DNA of 64,000 nucleotides from Streptomyces sp. QL37 (GCF_002941025.1 NZ_PTJS01000001.1:3472001-3536000), one strand, 5' to 3'. Numbered from the stretch's first letter, positions 1 to 9,065 are shown. A program made the numbers and translations. Notes: generated from the sequence alone by a model not told the origin.

Positions 1-758
1 TACTCACCGCCGCCTTCCCCGACCTGGCGATGCTGGCCCGTTACGTCGGCTTCCGCCTCGGCCGGCTGCCCGGCGTCTCGGCCACCCGGTCCCAGACCGC
101 CACCGCCGTCCATACCGAGGGCAGCCGCTGGCGGCTGGACCGGCTGGACCCGGACAGCCAGGACCTGCTGGCGAAGGACCGGATGCCGGCTCTGCCCCGG
201 CGGGGGCTCCCCGCCCCGGACGCGCTGGACGCCCAGCTCTACCTGCTGCTCAGCGAGGACTTCCGCCAGCCGGCGGCCCGGCTCGCCGAACGCCTCGGCG
301 TCAGCCCCACCACCGTGCGCCGCAGGCTGGACCGCATGCACCGGCAGGACGCGCTGATCTACCGCTGCGAGGTGGCCCGCCACCTGTCCGGCTGGCCGAT
401 CTCGGTCACGCTCTGGGGCATCGCCCCGGCCGGTGAGGCCTCACGCATCGCGTCCCAGCTCATCCGCATGCGTGAGACCCGGCTCTGCGCGTCACTCACC
501 GGCCCGCACAACCTGATGCTCACGGTGTGGCTGCGCTCCGCCGAGGACATCGGCGCGTTCGAGGCCAGGCTGGCGGATCGTTTCCCCGAGCTCGCCGTCG
601 CGGACCGGGCGGTCGCCCTGTGGCAGCTCAAGATCGCCGGTCACGTGCTGGACCCGCTCGGCCGCCACATCAGGGGGGTCCCGGTGACGTTCTGGGAGGA
701 GCCCGGCGCGGAACAGGCCGAGGACGCACTGCTGGAACGCCTGCGCGTAGCCCGCTGA
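1..758 (+). CDS. Lrp/AsnC family transcriptional regulator (5' end outside window)
   Basis: This is the C-terminal part of an Lrp/AsnC-type regulator. The reading frame is open to the left edge (codon phase from base 3), so the true start lies upstream and the ATG at 30 is probably internal. A winged-helix DNA-binding segment is seen around visible residues 73-104 (LAERLGVSPTTVRRRLDRM), followed by a ligand-sensing RAM-like domain. The residues before that helix look like the end of an earlier RAM domain, so this is probably the two-repeat (HTH-RAM-HTH-RAM) form common in Streptomyces. The ligand is unknown; amino acids are usual for the family. No terminator-like hairpin was noticed after the stop. 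Confidence 0.8.
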   Translation, partial: LTAAFPDLAMLARYVGFRLGRLPGVSATRSQTATAVHTEGSRWRLDRLDPDSQDLLAKDRMPALPRRGLPAPDALDAQLYLLLSEDFRQPAARLAERLGVSPTTVRRRLDRMHRQDALIYRCEVARHLSGWPISVTLWGIAPAGEASRIASQLIRMRETRLCASLTGPHNLMLTVWLRSAEDIGAFEARLADRFPELAVADRAVALWQLKIAGHVLDPLGRHIRGVPVTFWEEPGAEQAEDALLERLRVAR

Positions 759-797
759 CCGCCGGATCCGCCGGTCGCCGGGAACGGCGGGGGCACG

Positions 798-1346
798 TTA
801 GTCGTCGATGCCCTCGGCCGCCCGCTGCTCCCGCAGCTCCTTGATCGCACGCCGCCTCGCGAGGCGGTGCGTACGGCGGATCTGGGCCTCCTGGTAGCGC
901 CGCTTGTCGCGTTCCGTCTCGGGGGTCACCGGCGGTACGCGGCGCGGCTTGCCGTCCTCGTCCACCGCCGCGAACACCAGGTAGGCGCTGCCGACCTGCT
1001 GGGCCGGGGTCGACTCGTTCCAGCGCTCGGCCATGACCCGGACGCCGACCTCCATCGAGGAGCGGCCCGTCCAGTTCACCTGGGCTCGGACGTGAACAAG
1101 GTCACCCACGCGGACGGGCTCCAGGAAGACCATCTCGTCCATCGAGGCCGTCACGGCCGGTCCACCGGAGTGCCGGCCCGCGACGGCGCCCGCCGCGTCG
1201 TCGACCAGCTTCATGATCACGCCGCCGTGCACCGTGCCCAGGAGATTGGTGTCGTTGCCGGTCATGATGTGGCTGAGGGTGGTCCGGGAGGCCGAGGTCG
1301 GCTTGCCCGGAATTTCGCCCTCCGGTGGCTGGGGCTGATCTGTCAT
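798..1346 (-). CDS. acyl-CoA thioesterase, hotdog fold
   Basis: The 182-residue protein has a single hotdog thioesterase domain. The motif NLLGTVHGGVIMKLVDDAAG, near residue 38, resembles the active-site helix of cytosolic acyl-CoA hydrolases of the YciA/BACH type. These hydrolyse acyl-CoA to free acid and CoA. The C terminus is charged (RRYQEAQIRRTHRLARRR) and probably disordered or helical. I chose the ATG at 1346 because AAGGTGG lies just upstream at suitable spacing; an in-frame GTG at 1355 is also possible. The gene is divergent from the LCP gene. The acyl chain-length preference cannot be read from the sequence. Confidence 0.85.
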   Translation of the reverse strand: MTDQPQPPEGEIPGKPTSASRTTLSHIMTGNDTNLLGTVHGGVIMKLVDDAAGAVAGRHSGGPAVTASMDEMVFLEPVRVGDLVHVRAQVNWTGRSSMEVGVRVMAERWNESTPAQQVGSAYLVFAAVDEDGKPRRVPPVTPETERDKRRYQEAQIRRTHRLARRRAIKELREQRAAEGIDD

Positions 1347-1465
1347 GCCGTCCACCTTATGCGGGGGCTTGCACCCGGTTGCATTGCATCAGCTTCGCAA
1401 CAGCCCTGCCCCGATCCCCCGTACACCCTGTAAGCGCCCCAGGCCGAGACGGCACACTGGTCCGC

Positions 1466-2746
1466 ATGAGCGATTGGCCCGAAGGACGGAACGGCGGACA
1501 AGGCGAACGCTACGGGCGGGGCAGCGCGAGCCCCCGGCCCGAGAGCGCCCGCGCCATGCCGCACGTCCGGCGGCGCCCTGCGCCGCCCCAGCCCCCGGCC
1601 CACATCCCCCCGCAGCAGGGACAGGGGTACGAGGACGGACCCGGTTACGACAGCGGCTACAACACGGGCCAGGTGTACGGGGGCGGCCAGCGCGGCGGCG
1701 GCCCCGGCGGTGGCGGTTACGGCGGCCGCGGGGGTGACAGCGGTTACGTCCAGCCCCGCGCGGCTCCGAACTGGGGCCGGCGGATCAAGGTCGGCGTACT
1801 GACCCTCGTCGTCGTGGTGCTCGCCGTCTCCGTCGGCACGTACTTCTGGGCCGACGGCAAGCTCAAGCGCGAGGTCGACCTCTCCAAGGTCATCGAGCGG
1901 CCGAGCGAGGGCGACGGCACGAACTACCTGGTCGTCGGCTCCGACAGCCGTGAGGGCATGACGGCCGAGGACAAGAAGAAGCTGCACACCGGCTCCGCCG
2001 AGGGCAAGCGGACCGACTCGATGATGATCCTGCACGACGGCTCCAACGGCCCGACGCTGATCTCGCTCCCCCGCGACTCCAACGTCGAGATCCCCAGCTT
2101 CGTCGGCTCCGAGTCCGGCAAGAAGTTCGCGGGGACGGGCCGCACGACCAAGCTGAACGCCGCCTACGCCGAGGACGGCCCGGAGCTGCTCGTGCGCACG
2201 GTCGAGTTCAACACCGGGCTGCGCATCGACCACTACGTCGAGATCGGCTTCGGCGGCTTCGCCAACATCGTGGACGCCATCGGCGGCGTCGAGATGGACA
2301 TCCCCAAGGCCTTCAAGGACAAGAACTCCGGCGCCGACTTCCAGGCCGGCAAGCAGACCCTGAACGGCGAGCAGTCCCTCGCCTTCGTCCGTACCCGGTA
2401 CGCGTTCGCGGGCAGCGACCTGGACCGCACGAAGAACCAGCAGAAGTTCCTCGCGGCCCTGGCCTCCCAGACGGCGACCCCGTCGACGATCCTCAACCCG
2501 TTCAAGCTCTACCCGACGATGGGCGCGGGCCTGGACACGCTGATCGTCGACAAGGACATGTCGCTCTGGTCGCTCGGCAACATGTTCTTCGCGATGAAGG
2601 GCGTCACGGGCGGCGAGGGCACGTCGATGAACATCCCGCTCACGGGCGGCAGCGTGAACGGCAACCTCGTCTGGGACAAGGACAAGGTCAAGCAGCTCGT
2701 GGAGCAGCTGAAGAACGACGAGAAGGTCACGGTCAAGGGCAGCTGA
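1466..2746 (+). CDS. LCP (LytR-CpsA-Psr) family cell-wall polymer ligase
   Basis: This 426-residue protein begins with about 100 disordered Gly/Pro/Arg/Tyr-rich cytoplasmic residues, then one membrane helix (VGVLTLVVVVLAVSV), then an extracellular LCP domain. LCP signatures are present: NYLVVGSDSREG, the Arg-Asp in GKRTDSMMI, and SLPRDSNVEIP, whose arginines contact the polyprenyl pyrophosphate in known members. The family transfers teichoic acid or other glycopolymers from lipid carriers to peptidoglycan. An upstream in-frame ATG at 1325 would overlap the divergent thioesterase, so I chose the ATG at 1466, where the usual LCP N terminus begins, although its ribosome-binding site is weak. A strong hairpin terminator follows. 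Confidence 0.9.
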   Translation: MSDWPEGRNGGQGERYGRGSASPRPESARAMPHVRRRPAPPQPPAHIPPQQGQGYEDGPGYDSGYNTGQVYGGGQRGGGPGGGGYGGRGGDSGYVQPRAAPNWGRRIKVGVLTLVVVVLAVSVGTYFWADGKLKREVDLSKVIERPSEGDGTNYLVVGSDSREGMTAEDKKKLHTGSAEGKRTDSMMILHDGSNGPTLISLPRDSNVEIPSFVGSESGKKFAGTGRTTKLNAAYAEDGPELLVRTVEFNTGLRIDHYVEIGFGGFANIVDAIGGVEMDIPKAFKDKNSGADFQAGKQTLNGEQSLAFVRTRYAFAGSDLDRTKNQQKFLAALASQTATPSTILNPFKLYPTMGAGLDTLIVDKDMSLWSLGNMFFAMKGVTGGEGTSMNIPLTGGSVNGNLVWDKDKVKQLVEQLKNDEKVTVKGS

Positions 2747-2767
2747 CCCCCGGCCGCCGGACCTGGA

Positions 2768-2804
2768 CGGCCCCTCGCCCCGCCTTCCGCGGGGTGAGGG
2801 GCCG
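2768..2804 (+). terminator. hairpin terminator after LCP gene
   Basis: A 16-bp stem with one G-T wobble and a 5-nt loop (CTTCC) begins 21 bases after the LCP stop codon. The G/C-rich stem without a long T-run is typical of Streptomyces terminators. The rest of the 2747-3007 gap shows no convincing gene. Confidence 0.8.
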
Positions 2805-3007
2805 TTGTCACGTTCCCGGACGCCGGCGGCCGGGAGCGCGAGCCGGAAAACCGGTGGAGGTGCCGGGCCGGACGGCCTACATTTGCCGGCTCATGATCCA
2901 TGCGTTCGAACGAGGTGTATCGATGACGGTCCGAGCAACGGCTGCCGACTCCGGTCGGCCGTCCCCCGCAGACGCCATGACCGCATCGAACCGAAGGAAC
3001 ACCTCTC

Positions 3008-3754
3008 GTGGATCTTCCACGCATCTTCACCATTCGCGAAAGTAGCCACCGCGTCCACAACCCGTTCACCCCTGGCAAGCTCGCCGACCTGGGCCAGGCA
3101 CTGCACCTGGCGCCCGGGACACGCGTGCTCGACCTCGCCAGTGGATCGGGCGAGATGCTGTGCACCTGGGCCCGCGACCACGGCGTCACCGGGACCGGGG
3201 TGGACATCAGCACGGTGTTCACGCAGAAGGCCCGCTCCCGCGCCGCGGAACTCGGCGTCACCGACCGGGTCGCCTTCGTGCACGGCGACGCCTCCGGCTT
3301 CGTCGCGGACGAGCCGGTCGATCTCGCCGCGTGCGTCGGCGCCACCTGGATCGGGGGCGGCGTGGCCGGCACGGCCGAGCTGCTGGGCAGGAGCCTCCGC
3401 CCCGGCGGCCTGATGCTGATCGGCGAGCCGTACTGGCGCCAGGAGGTCCCGGACGAGGAAACCGCCCAGGCCTGCCACGCGGGCGGCAAGGACGACTTCC
3501 TGGTACTGCCGGAGCTGATCGGGCGGTTCGGTGACCTCGGGTACGACGTCGTGGAGATGGTGCTGGCCGATCAGGACAGCTGGGACCGCTACCAGGCGGC
3601 GCAGTGGCTCAACCTCCGTCGCTGGCTCGACGCTCATCCCGATGACGAGCTCGCCGACGAGGTACGGGCCGAGCTCACCACCGGTCCCGCCCGCTACGCG
3701 GGATACCAGCGGGAGTTCCTCGGCTGGGGGGTCTTCGCGCTGATGGGCCGCTGA
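3008..3754 (+). CDS. class I SAM-dependent methyltransferase
   Basis: The 248-residue protein has a class I methyltransferase fold. Motif I (VLDLASGSGEML, about residues 38-49) binds S-adenosylmethionine, followed by the acidic end of strand 2 (GTGVDIS). The rest resembles small-molecule methyltransferases that share the start TIRESSHRVHNPFTP. The substrate is unknown. The start is GTG at 3008, preceded by AAGGA at about nine bases. The stop codon lies just before one arm of an inverted repeat that is now separated from its partner by the IS30 insertion, so the gene has probably lost its terminator. Confidence 0.85.
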   Translation: MDLPRIFTIRESSHRVHNPFTPGKLADLGQALHLAPGTRVLDLASGSGEMLCTWARDHGVTGTGVDISTVFTQKARSRAAELGVTDRVAFVHGDASGFVADEPVDLAACVGATWIGGGVAGTAELLGRSLRPGGLMLIGEPYWRQEVPDEETAQACHAGGKDDFLVLPELIGRFGDLGYDVVEMVLADQDSWDRYQAAQWLNLRRWLDAHPDDELADEVRAELTTGPARYAGYQREFLGWGVFALMGR

Positions 3755-3783
3755 CGGCGCGGGCCCGGGCAGCAGGTGGCGGT

Positions 3784-5071
3784 TTCTAGGGATCGTCGCA
3801 ACACGTGGTCGTGTTGGTCAGGCCGCGAGTAGTTTATGCAGGCGCTCGGCTGGGGTTTCCCAGCCGAGCGTTTTGCGTGGGCGGCCGTTCAGCTCAGCAG
3901 CGACGGCGTCGAGGTGTTCGCGGGGGTGGACGGCGAGGTCGGTGCCTTTGGGGAAGTACTGGCGGAGCAGGCCGTTGGTGTTTTCGTTCGAGCCTCGTTG
4001 CCAGGGGCTGGCGGGGTCGCAGAAGTAGACCGGGACGGCGGTGGCGATGGTGAAGGCGCCGTGAGCGCCCATCTCGCTTCCCTGGTCCCAGGTCAGGGAC
4101 CTTCGGAGGTGGGCGGGCAGGGTCTGGACCGTGGTGACCAGGGCGTCCCGGACGCTTTCGGCGCCGTGGTCGCCGGGCAGGTGCAGGAGCATGACGTAGC
4201 GGGTGGCGCGCTCGACCAGGGTGCCGATGGCGGACTTGCCGTCCTTGCCGATGATGAGGTCGCCCTCCCAATGGCCGGGGACGGCCCGGTCCTCCGCCTC
4301 CGCCGGTCGTTCGCTGATCATGACCATCGGAGTGGCGAACCGCGGCTGGCGCTGCTGGGCCTGGCGGCGGGGTTTGCGCCGGGCACGGCCCGATCGCAGG
4401 GCGCGGGCCAGCTCGCGGCGCAGTTCGCCCCGCCCCTGGACGTAGAGGGCCTGGTAGACCGTCTCGTGGACCACGTGCATCTCCGGCTGCTGGGGGAACT
4501 GTGCCCGCAGAGCCTGGCAGATCTGCTCAGGGCTCCACCGAATGTCCAGGTGGTTTTGGATGAAGTCCCGCAGCTGTGGGTTCTGGCCGATCTTCCCGGG
4601 CTTCGGGCGGGGCCGGCGGGCATCGGCGCGGGCCTGGGCCGCGTGCGGCCGGTACTGGCCGTTGACCGGGTGACGGTTGCGGCGGATCTCCCGGCTGACC
4701 GTGGACGGGCTGCGGCCGAGCTCGGCGGCTATCGCGCGGACCGTTGCCTTCTCCCGCAGCCGGTCGGCGATGTGTATGCGGTCGCTCTCGCGCAGATACC
4801 GCGAGAGACCGGGCAAAGGCGCCACCGCGGTGATCGGTGACGCCCCGACGTGCCCGCCGGACGGAGCGCGGCCGTTACGCCAGCGCCGCCCGGTCTTCTC
4901 GTTGATGCCGACGATCCGGCATGCCTCTCTGTTGCTCACACCCTGCTGCATGAGCTGAAGGTAGAGGCGCCGTTCCTCGGACAAGGGACGGCGCCCCTGG
5001 ATAGCGGACCGGTCCCGGATCTTGAAGTCCATCGCATCCCCTGAACTGGGGTGTTGCGACAACCACTAGAA
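3784..5071 (-). mobile_element. IS30-family insertion sequence
   Basis: The element is about 1.29 kb and carries one transposase gene. Terminal inverted repeats are visible. The left end is TTCTAGGGATCGTCGCAACAC (3784-3804, 21 bases). The right end, 5051-5071 read in reverse, matches it at TTCTAG, at one G and at GTCGCAACAC. IS30 elements usually duplicate 2-3 bp of target; no clear duplication is visible here, so the outer limits are uncertain by a few bases. Both ends and the transposase look intact, so the element may be active. It is the only mobile element recognised in the window. Confidence 0.88.
3818..5032 (-). CDS. IS30 family transposase
   Basis: This DDE transposase has 404 residues. 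An N-terminal helix-turn-helix (SNREACRIVGINEKTGRRWR) is followed by a second one (ATVRAIAAELGRSPSTVSREI), as in other IS30 enzymes. The RNase H-like catalytic domain shows the acidic residues in GHWEGDLIIGK, SLTWDQGSEMG and RGSNENTNGLLRQYFPKGTD. The protein is full length and unbroken. I prefer the ATG at 5032 (MDFKIRDR), which has AGGGGA upstream; an in-frame TTG at 5062 lies within the right inverted repeat. It is codirectional with the acyl-CoA dehydrogenase, so read-through from that gene would run in the transposase sense direction. Confidence 0.93.
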   Translation of the reverse strand: MDFKIRDRSAIQGRRPLSEERRLYLQLMQQGVSNREACRIVGINEKTGRRWRNGRAPSGGHVGASPITAVAPLPGLSRYLRESDRIHIADRLREKATVRAIAAELGRSPSTVSREIRRNRHPVNGQYRPHAAQARADARRPRPKPGKIGQNPQLRDFIQNHLDIRWSPEQICQALRAQFPQQPEMHVVHETVYQALYVQGRGELRRELARALRSGRARRKPRRQAQQRQPRFATPMVMISERPAEAEDRAVPGHWEGDLIIGKDGKSAIGTLVERATRYVMLLHLPGDHGAESVRDALVTTVQTLPAHLRRSLTWDQGSEMGAHGAFTIATAVPVYFCDPASPWQRGSNENTNGLLRQYFPKGTDLAVHPREHLDAVAAELNGRPRKTLGWETPAERLHKLLAA

Positions 5072-5112
5072 CTCAAGGGTGCTGCCCGGGCCCGTCCTGC
5101 GCCGCGTGGCCG

Positions 5113-6279
5113 TTACGGCAGGTTGCGGGCCATGACGATGCGCTGGACCTGGTTCGTGCCCTCGTAGATCTGCGTGATCTTCGCGTCGCGCATCATGCGC
5201 TCCACCGGGTAGTCACGCGTGTAGCCGTAGCCGCCCAGCAGCTGGACGGCGTCGGTGGTGACCTCCATCGCGACGTCGGAGGCGAAGCACTTGGCCGCGG
5301 CGCCGAAGAAGGTGAGGTCACCGTCGAGGCGCTCGGACTTGGCGGCGGCCGAGTAGGTGAGCTGGCGGGCCGCCTCCAGCTTCATGGCCATGTCGGCGAG
5401 CATGAACTGCACGCCCTGGAAGTCACCGATCGGCTTGCCGAACTGCTTGCGCTCCTGGACGTAGCCCTTGGCGTAGTCCAGGGCACCCTGGGCGATGCCG
5501 AGCGCCTGCGCCGCGATCGTGATGCGGGTGTGGTCCAGCGTCTTCATCGCGGTGGCGAAACCGGTGCCCTCCTCGCCGATCATGCGGTCGGCGGGGATAC
5601 GGACGTTGTCGAGGTAGACCTCGCGGGTCGGGGAGCCCTTGATGCCGAGCTTCTTCTCCGGGGCGCCGAAGGAGACACCCGGGTCGGACTTCTCCACGAC
5701 GAACGCCGAGATGCCCTTCGAGCGCTTCGTCGGGTCGGTGACCGCCATGACCGTGTAGTACTCGGACTCACCCGCGTTGGTGATCCAGCGCTTCACGCCG
5801 TTCAGGACCCAGAAGTCGCCGTCACGCACCGCCTTGGTCTTCATGCCCGCCGCGTCCGAGCCGGCGTCCGGCTCGGACAGGGCGTACGAGAACATCGCCT
5901 CACCCTTGGCCAGCGGACCCAGATACTTCTTCTTCAGCGCCTCCGAACCGGACAGGATCACCGGGAGCGAACCCAGCTTGTTCACCGCCGGGATCAGCGA
6001 GGACGACCCGCAGACCCGGGCCACCTCCTCGATCACGATCACCGTGGCCAGCGCGTCCGCGCCCGCGCCGCCGTACTCCTCCGGAACATGGACCGCGTGC
6101 AGATCCGAGGCGACCAGAGCGTCCAGCGCCTCCTGCGGGAAGCGCGCCTCCTCGTCCACCGCCGCCGCGTACGGGGCGATCTTCGCCTCGGCGAGCGAAC
6201 GGATCGTCTCACGGAGCATCTCGTGCTCCTCGGCCGGACGGTACAGGTCGAAATCGGTCGAACCCGCCAAGACGTTCAC
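5113..6279 (-). CDS. acyl-CoA dehydrogenase
   Basis: The 388-residue flavoenzyme catalyses alpha,beta-dehydrogenation of acyl-CoA and passes electrons to ETF. The length and domain order (helical N domain, beta middle domain, helical C domain) match the family. The signature YALSEPDAGSDA lies in the middle region, and LLGGYGYTRDYPVERMMRDAK with YEGTNQVQRIVMAR lies near the C terminus. The Glu in YEGT is the usual catalytic base. Whether it prefers short, branched or medium chains cannot be decided here. The start is GTG at 6279. A dyad-like AT-rich sequence lies just upstream. Its terminator was probably split by the IS30 insertion. Confidence 0.93.
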   Translation of the reverse strand: MNVLAGSTDFDLYRPAEEHEMLRETIRSLAEAKIAPYAAAVDEEARFPQEALDALVASDLHAVHVPEEYGGAGADALATVIVIEEVARVCGSSSLIPAVNKLGSLPVILSGSEALKKKYLGPLAKGEAMFSYALSEPDAGSDAAGMKTKAVRDGDFWVLNGVKRWITNAGESEYYTVMAVTDPTKRSKGISAFVVEKSDPGVSFGAPEKKLGIKGSPTREVYLDNVRIPADRMIGEEGTGFATAMKTLDHTRITIAAQALGIAQGALDYAKGYVQERKQFGKPIGDFQGVQFMLADMAMKLEAARQLTYSAAAKSERLDGDLTFFGAAAKCFASDVAMEVTTDAVQLLGGYGYTRDYPVERMMRDAKITQIYEGTNQVQRIVMARNLP

Positions 6280-6288
6280 TCCCCAAGG

Positions 6289-6310
6289 ATGCTAACTACC
6301 GTTAAGTAAC
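6289..6310 (-). promoter_or_regulatory. AT-rich partial dyad upstream of acyl-CoA dehydrogenase, possible operator
   Basis: In an otherwise GC-rich gap, the stretch reads CTAACTACCGTTAAGTAAC on the plus strand. It contains TAACT and AGTAA as an imperfect inverted pair seven bases apart. The position, 10-30 bases before the GTG start, suits a repressor site, and TetR-type regulators often control acyl-CoA dehydrogenases. No regulator gene adjoins it, so this is only a suggestion. Confidence 0.3.
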
Positions 6311-6455
6311 ACGATTTTAGTGGCCCGGCCGAGCGGAGGCATACGGGCGGGGCACGTGAGCTATCCGACAGACCGGCGACGGTCGGAAAAACAGCGTTCC
6401 GCACGCACGGTTATGCTCGGCTCCGCACGTCTGTCCGCATCGTTCAGGAGCACCC

Positions 6456-7799
6456 ATGGCCCTCAGGATCACCGTGATCGGCACCGGCTACCTCGGCGCC
6501 ACCCATGCCGCGGCCATGGCGGAGCTGGGCTTCGAAGTCCTCGGGCTCGACGTCGTGCCCGAGAAGATCGAGATGCTCTCGGCCGGCAAGGTGCCCATGT
6601 ACGAGCCGGGGCTCGAGGAGATCCTGCAGAAGCACGTGGCCGGCATCGCGGGGTCCACGGGGAGGCTGCGGTTCACCACCTCCTGGGAGGAGATCGGCGC
6701 GTTCGGCGATGTGCACTTCGTCTGCGTGAACACTCCCCAGAAGCACGGCGAGTACGCCTGCGACATGAGCTACGTGGACAGCGCCTTCGAGTCGCTGGCC
6801 CCGCAGCTGACCCGCCCCGCGCTGGTCGTGGGCAAGTCCACCGTCCCCGTGGGTTCGGCCGCCCGGCTGTCGGCGCGGCTGGCCGAGCTGGCGCCGGTGG
6901 GTAACGACGCGGAGCTGGCCTGGAACCCGGAGTTCCTCCGGGAGGGCTTCGCGGTCGAGGACACCCTGCACCCGGACCGGGTCGTCATCGGCGTGGAGAG
7001 CGAGCGGGCCGAGAAGCTGCTGCGCGAGGTGTACGCGGGGCCGATCGCCGAGGGCTCCCCCTTCGTGGTGACGGACTTCCCGACCGCCGAGCTGGTGAAG
7101 ACCTCCGCCAACTCCTTCCTCGCGACCAAGATCTCCTTCATCAACGCGATGGCCGAGGTCTGCGAGGCCGCCGACGGCGACGTGGTGAAGCTCGCCGAGG
7201 CGATCGGCCACGACGAGCGCATCGGGAAGAAGTTCCTGCGGGCCGGGATCGGCTTCGGCGGGGGCTGTCTCCCCAAGGACATCCGGGCCTTCATGGCGCG
7301 CGCCGGTGAGCTGGGCGCGGACCAGGCGCTCACCTTCCTGCGGGAGGTCGACTCCATCAACATGCGCCGGCGCGGTCACATGGTCGAGCTGGCCCGCGAG
7401 GCCGTGGGCGGGGGGTCGTTCCTGGGCACGCGCGTCGCGGTGCTGGGCGCCACCTTCAAGCCGGACTCCGACGACGTACGCGACTCACCGGCCCTGAACG
7501 TCGCCGGGCAGATCCATCTGCAGGGCGGCCAGGTGACGGTCTTCGACCCGAAGGGCATGGAGAACGCCCGGCGGCTCTTCCCGACGCTCGGCTACGCGGA
7601 CACGGCGCTGGACGCCGTGCGCGGTGCGGACGTGGTGCTGCACCTGACGGAGTGGCGCGAATTCCGGGAGCTGGACGCGGTGGCGCTGGGCGAGGCCGCG
7701 GGGCGCCGGATCATCCTGGACGGCCGCAACGCGCTGGACCCCGCGGTGTGGCGCGAGGCCGGCTGGACGTACCGGGCGATGGGCCGTCCGAAGGCCTGA
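6456..7799 (+). CDS. ugd: UDP-glucose 6-dehydrogenase
   Basis: The 447-residue enzyme oxidises UDP-glucose to UDP-glucuronate with two NAD+. The N-terminal Rossmann motif is ITVIGTGYLGATHAAAM. The catalytic cysteine is Cys271 in GFGGGCLPKDIRAF. The C-terminal UDP-binding domain includes GATFKPDSDDVRDSPAL. Length and motifs are complete. AGGAG lies six bases before the ATG. The product could feed the polysaccharide locus at 17.9-28.1 kb, but nothing in the sequence links them directly. A long perfect hairpin follows. Confidence 0.95.
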   Translation: MALRITVIGTGYLGATHAAAMAELGFEVLGLDVVPEKIEMLSAGKVPMYEPGLEEILQKHVAGIAGSTGRLRFTTSWEEIGAFGDVHFVCVNTPQKHGEYACDMSYVDSAFESLAPQLTRPALVVGKSTVPVGSAARLSARLAELAPVGNDAELAWNPEFLREGFAVEDTLHPDRVVIGVESERAEKLLREVYAGPIAEGSPFVVTDFPTAELVKTSANSFLATKISFINAMAEVCEAADGDVVKLAEAIGHDERIGKKFLRAGIGFGGGCLPKDIRAFMARAGELGADQALTFLREVDSINMRRRGHMVELAREAVGGGSFLGTRVAVLGATFKPDSDDVRDSPALNVAGQIHLQGGQVTVFDPKGMENARRLFPTLGYADTALDAVRGADVVLHLTEWREFRELDAVALGEAAGRRIILDGRNALDPAVWREAGWTYRAMGRPKA

Positions 7800-7810
7800 C
7801 CCGAGCCGGA

Positions 7811-7852
7811 CGCGAGGAGGCGGCGGCCCCTGGGGGCCGCCGCCTCCTCGCG
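7811..7852. terminator. bidirectional terminator between ugd and dipeptidase gene
   Basis: Perfect 20-bp arms (7811-7830 and 7833-7852) are separated by only two bases. The hairpin lies between two convergent genes and can end transcription from both sides. Confidence 0.85.
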
Positions 7853-7864
7853 TCCTGGACCGGC

Positions 7865-9058
7865 TCAGCCGGTCGGGCCGTCCAGCTCGTCGATCGTCGC
7901 GTGGGACGGGCCGACGCGGGTGATCAGATCACGGGAGACCGCCTCCGCGTCGCGCAGGACGCGCACCGCGTTCTGCCACGTCAGCTTGGCCACGTCGGTG
8001 TCCGACCAGCCGCGCGTCAGCAGCTCGGCGATCAGGTACGGGTAGCCCGACACGTCCTCCAGCCCCAGCGGGAGGAACGCCGTGCCGTCGTAGTCGCCGC
8101 CGACGCCGATGTGGTCGATGCCGGCGATCTCGCGCATGTGGTCGAGGTGATCGGCGATCGTGGCCACGGTGGCCATCGGGCGCGGGTTGAGCGCTTCGAA
8201 GTCCGCGTGGATCCGCATGGCGGCCGGCGTGGTGTCCAGGTGGTGCAGGCCGTGCTCCCGCATGTTGCGGTCGGCGGCGAGCGTCCACTCGACGGCCGCC
8301 GGCAGGACGAACTTCGGCACGAAGGTCGCCATGGCCACGCCGCCGTTGGCCGCGAGCATCCGCAGCACGTCGTCGGGAATGTTGCGCGGGTGGTCGCAGA
8401 CCGCCCGGGCGGAGGAGTGCGAGAAGATCACCGGCGCGACGGAGGTGGCGAGCGCGTCGCGCATCGTGGTGGCCGCCACATGGGAGAGGTCGACCAGCAT
8501 CCCGACGCGGTTCATCTCCCGTACGACCTCACGGCCGAACTCCGACAGGCCGCCGACGCGCGGGGAGTCGGTCGCCGAGTCCGCCCAGTCGGTGTTGTCG
8601 TTGTGCGTGAGCGTCATGTAGCGGACGCCGAGGGTGTGCAGCGCGCGCAGAGTGGCCAGGGAGTTGTTGATGGAGTGGCCGCCCTCGGCACCCATCAGGG
8701 AGGCGATACGGCCCTCGGCGCGGGCCTTCTCCATGTCGTCCGCGGTCAGGGCGCGCCGCAGGTCGTCCGGGTACCGGGCCAGCATCTCGCCGACCACGTC
8801 GATCTGCTCCAGCGTGGCGCTGACCGCGTCGTCGCCCGCCAGGCTGGGCGCGACGTAGACGGACCAGAACTGCGCGCCGACGCCGCCGGCCCGCAGCCTC
8901 GGGATGTCGGTGTGCAGGGTGCCGGTCTGGTCCCTGGAGATGTCGCGGGCGTCGAGGTCGTAGCCCACCTGCTCGCGCAGCGCCCAGGGGAGGTCGTTGT
9001 GGCCGTCGACGACGGGGTGGTCGGAGAGGAGCAGCCGGGCGCGGTCCAGGTTGTCCAT
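7865..9058 (-). CDS. membrane dipeptidase (peptidase M19 family)
   Basis: The 397-residue zinc dipeptidase has an M19 TIM-barrel. Metal-ligand segments are visible in order: [12 protein letters not shown] near the N terminus, the Glu in LMGAEGGHS, the His in VDLSHV and in FSHSSAR, and the late GVGGDYDG. No signal peptide is seen, as is common for actinobacterial members annotated as membrane dipeptidase or renal dipeptidase homologues. The gene follows purE by seven bases on the same strand, so it is probably the third gene of a purK-purE-dipeptidase operon. The natural substrate is unknown. Confidence 0.9.
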   Translation of the reverse strand: MDNLDRARLLLSDHPVVDGHNDLPWALREQVGYDLDARDISRDQTGTLHTDIPRLRAGGVGAQFWSVYVAPSLAGDDAVSATLEQIDVVGEMLARYPDDLRRALTADDMEKARAEGRIASLMGAEGGHSINNSLATLRALHTLGVRYMTLTHNDNTDWADSATDSPRVGGLSEFGREVVREMNRVGMLVDLSHVAATTMRDALATSVAPVIFSHSSARAVCDHPRNIPDDVLRMLAANGGVAMATFVPKFVLPAAVEWTLAADRNMREHGLHHLDTTPAAMRIHADFEALNPRPMATVATIADHLDHMREIAGIDHIGVGGDYDGTAFLPLGLEDVSGYPYLIAELLTRGWSDTDVAKLTWQNAVRVLRDAEAVSRDLITRVGPSHATIDELDGPTG

Positions 9059-9065
9059 CGGTGAC

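Larger units (their letters stand above)
3761..5093. repeat. split terminator palindrome flanking the IS30 insertion
   Basis: The 14-mer GGGCCCGGGCAGCA at 3761-3774 recurs as its exact reverse complement at 5080-5093. Both lie just outside the IS ends, between the convergent methyltransferase and acyl-CoA dehydrogenase genes. Without the IS, the two arms would be 17-20 nt apart inside a 70-nt intergenic gap, which fits a bidirectional terminator hairpin. I infer that the element inserted into the loop of that terminator. Confidence 0.7.

Noticed and set aside
3775..5079. Target-site duplication of the IS30 element
   Set aside because: No 2-3 bp direct repeat could be assigned at the ends without changing the inverted repeats, so none is reported.
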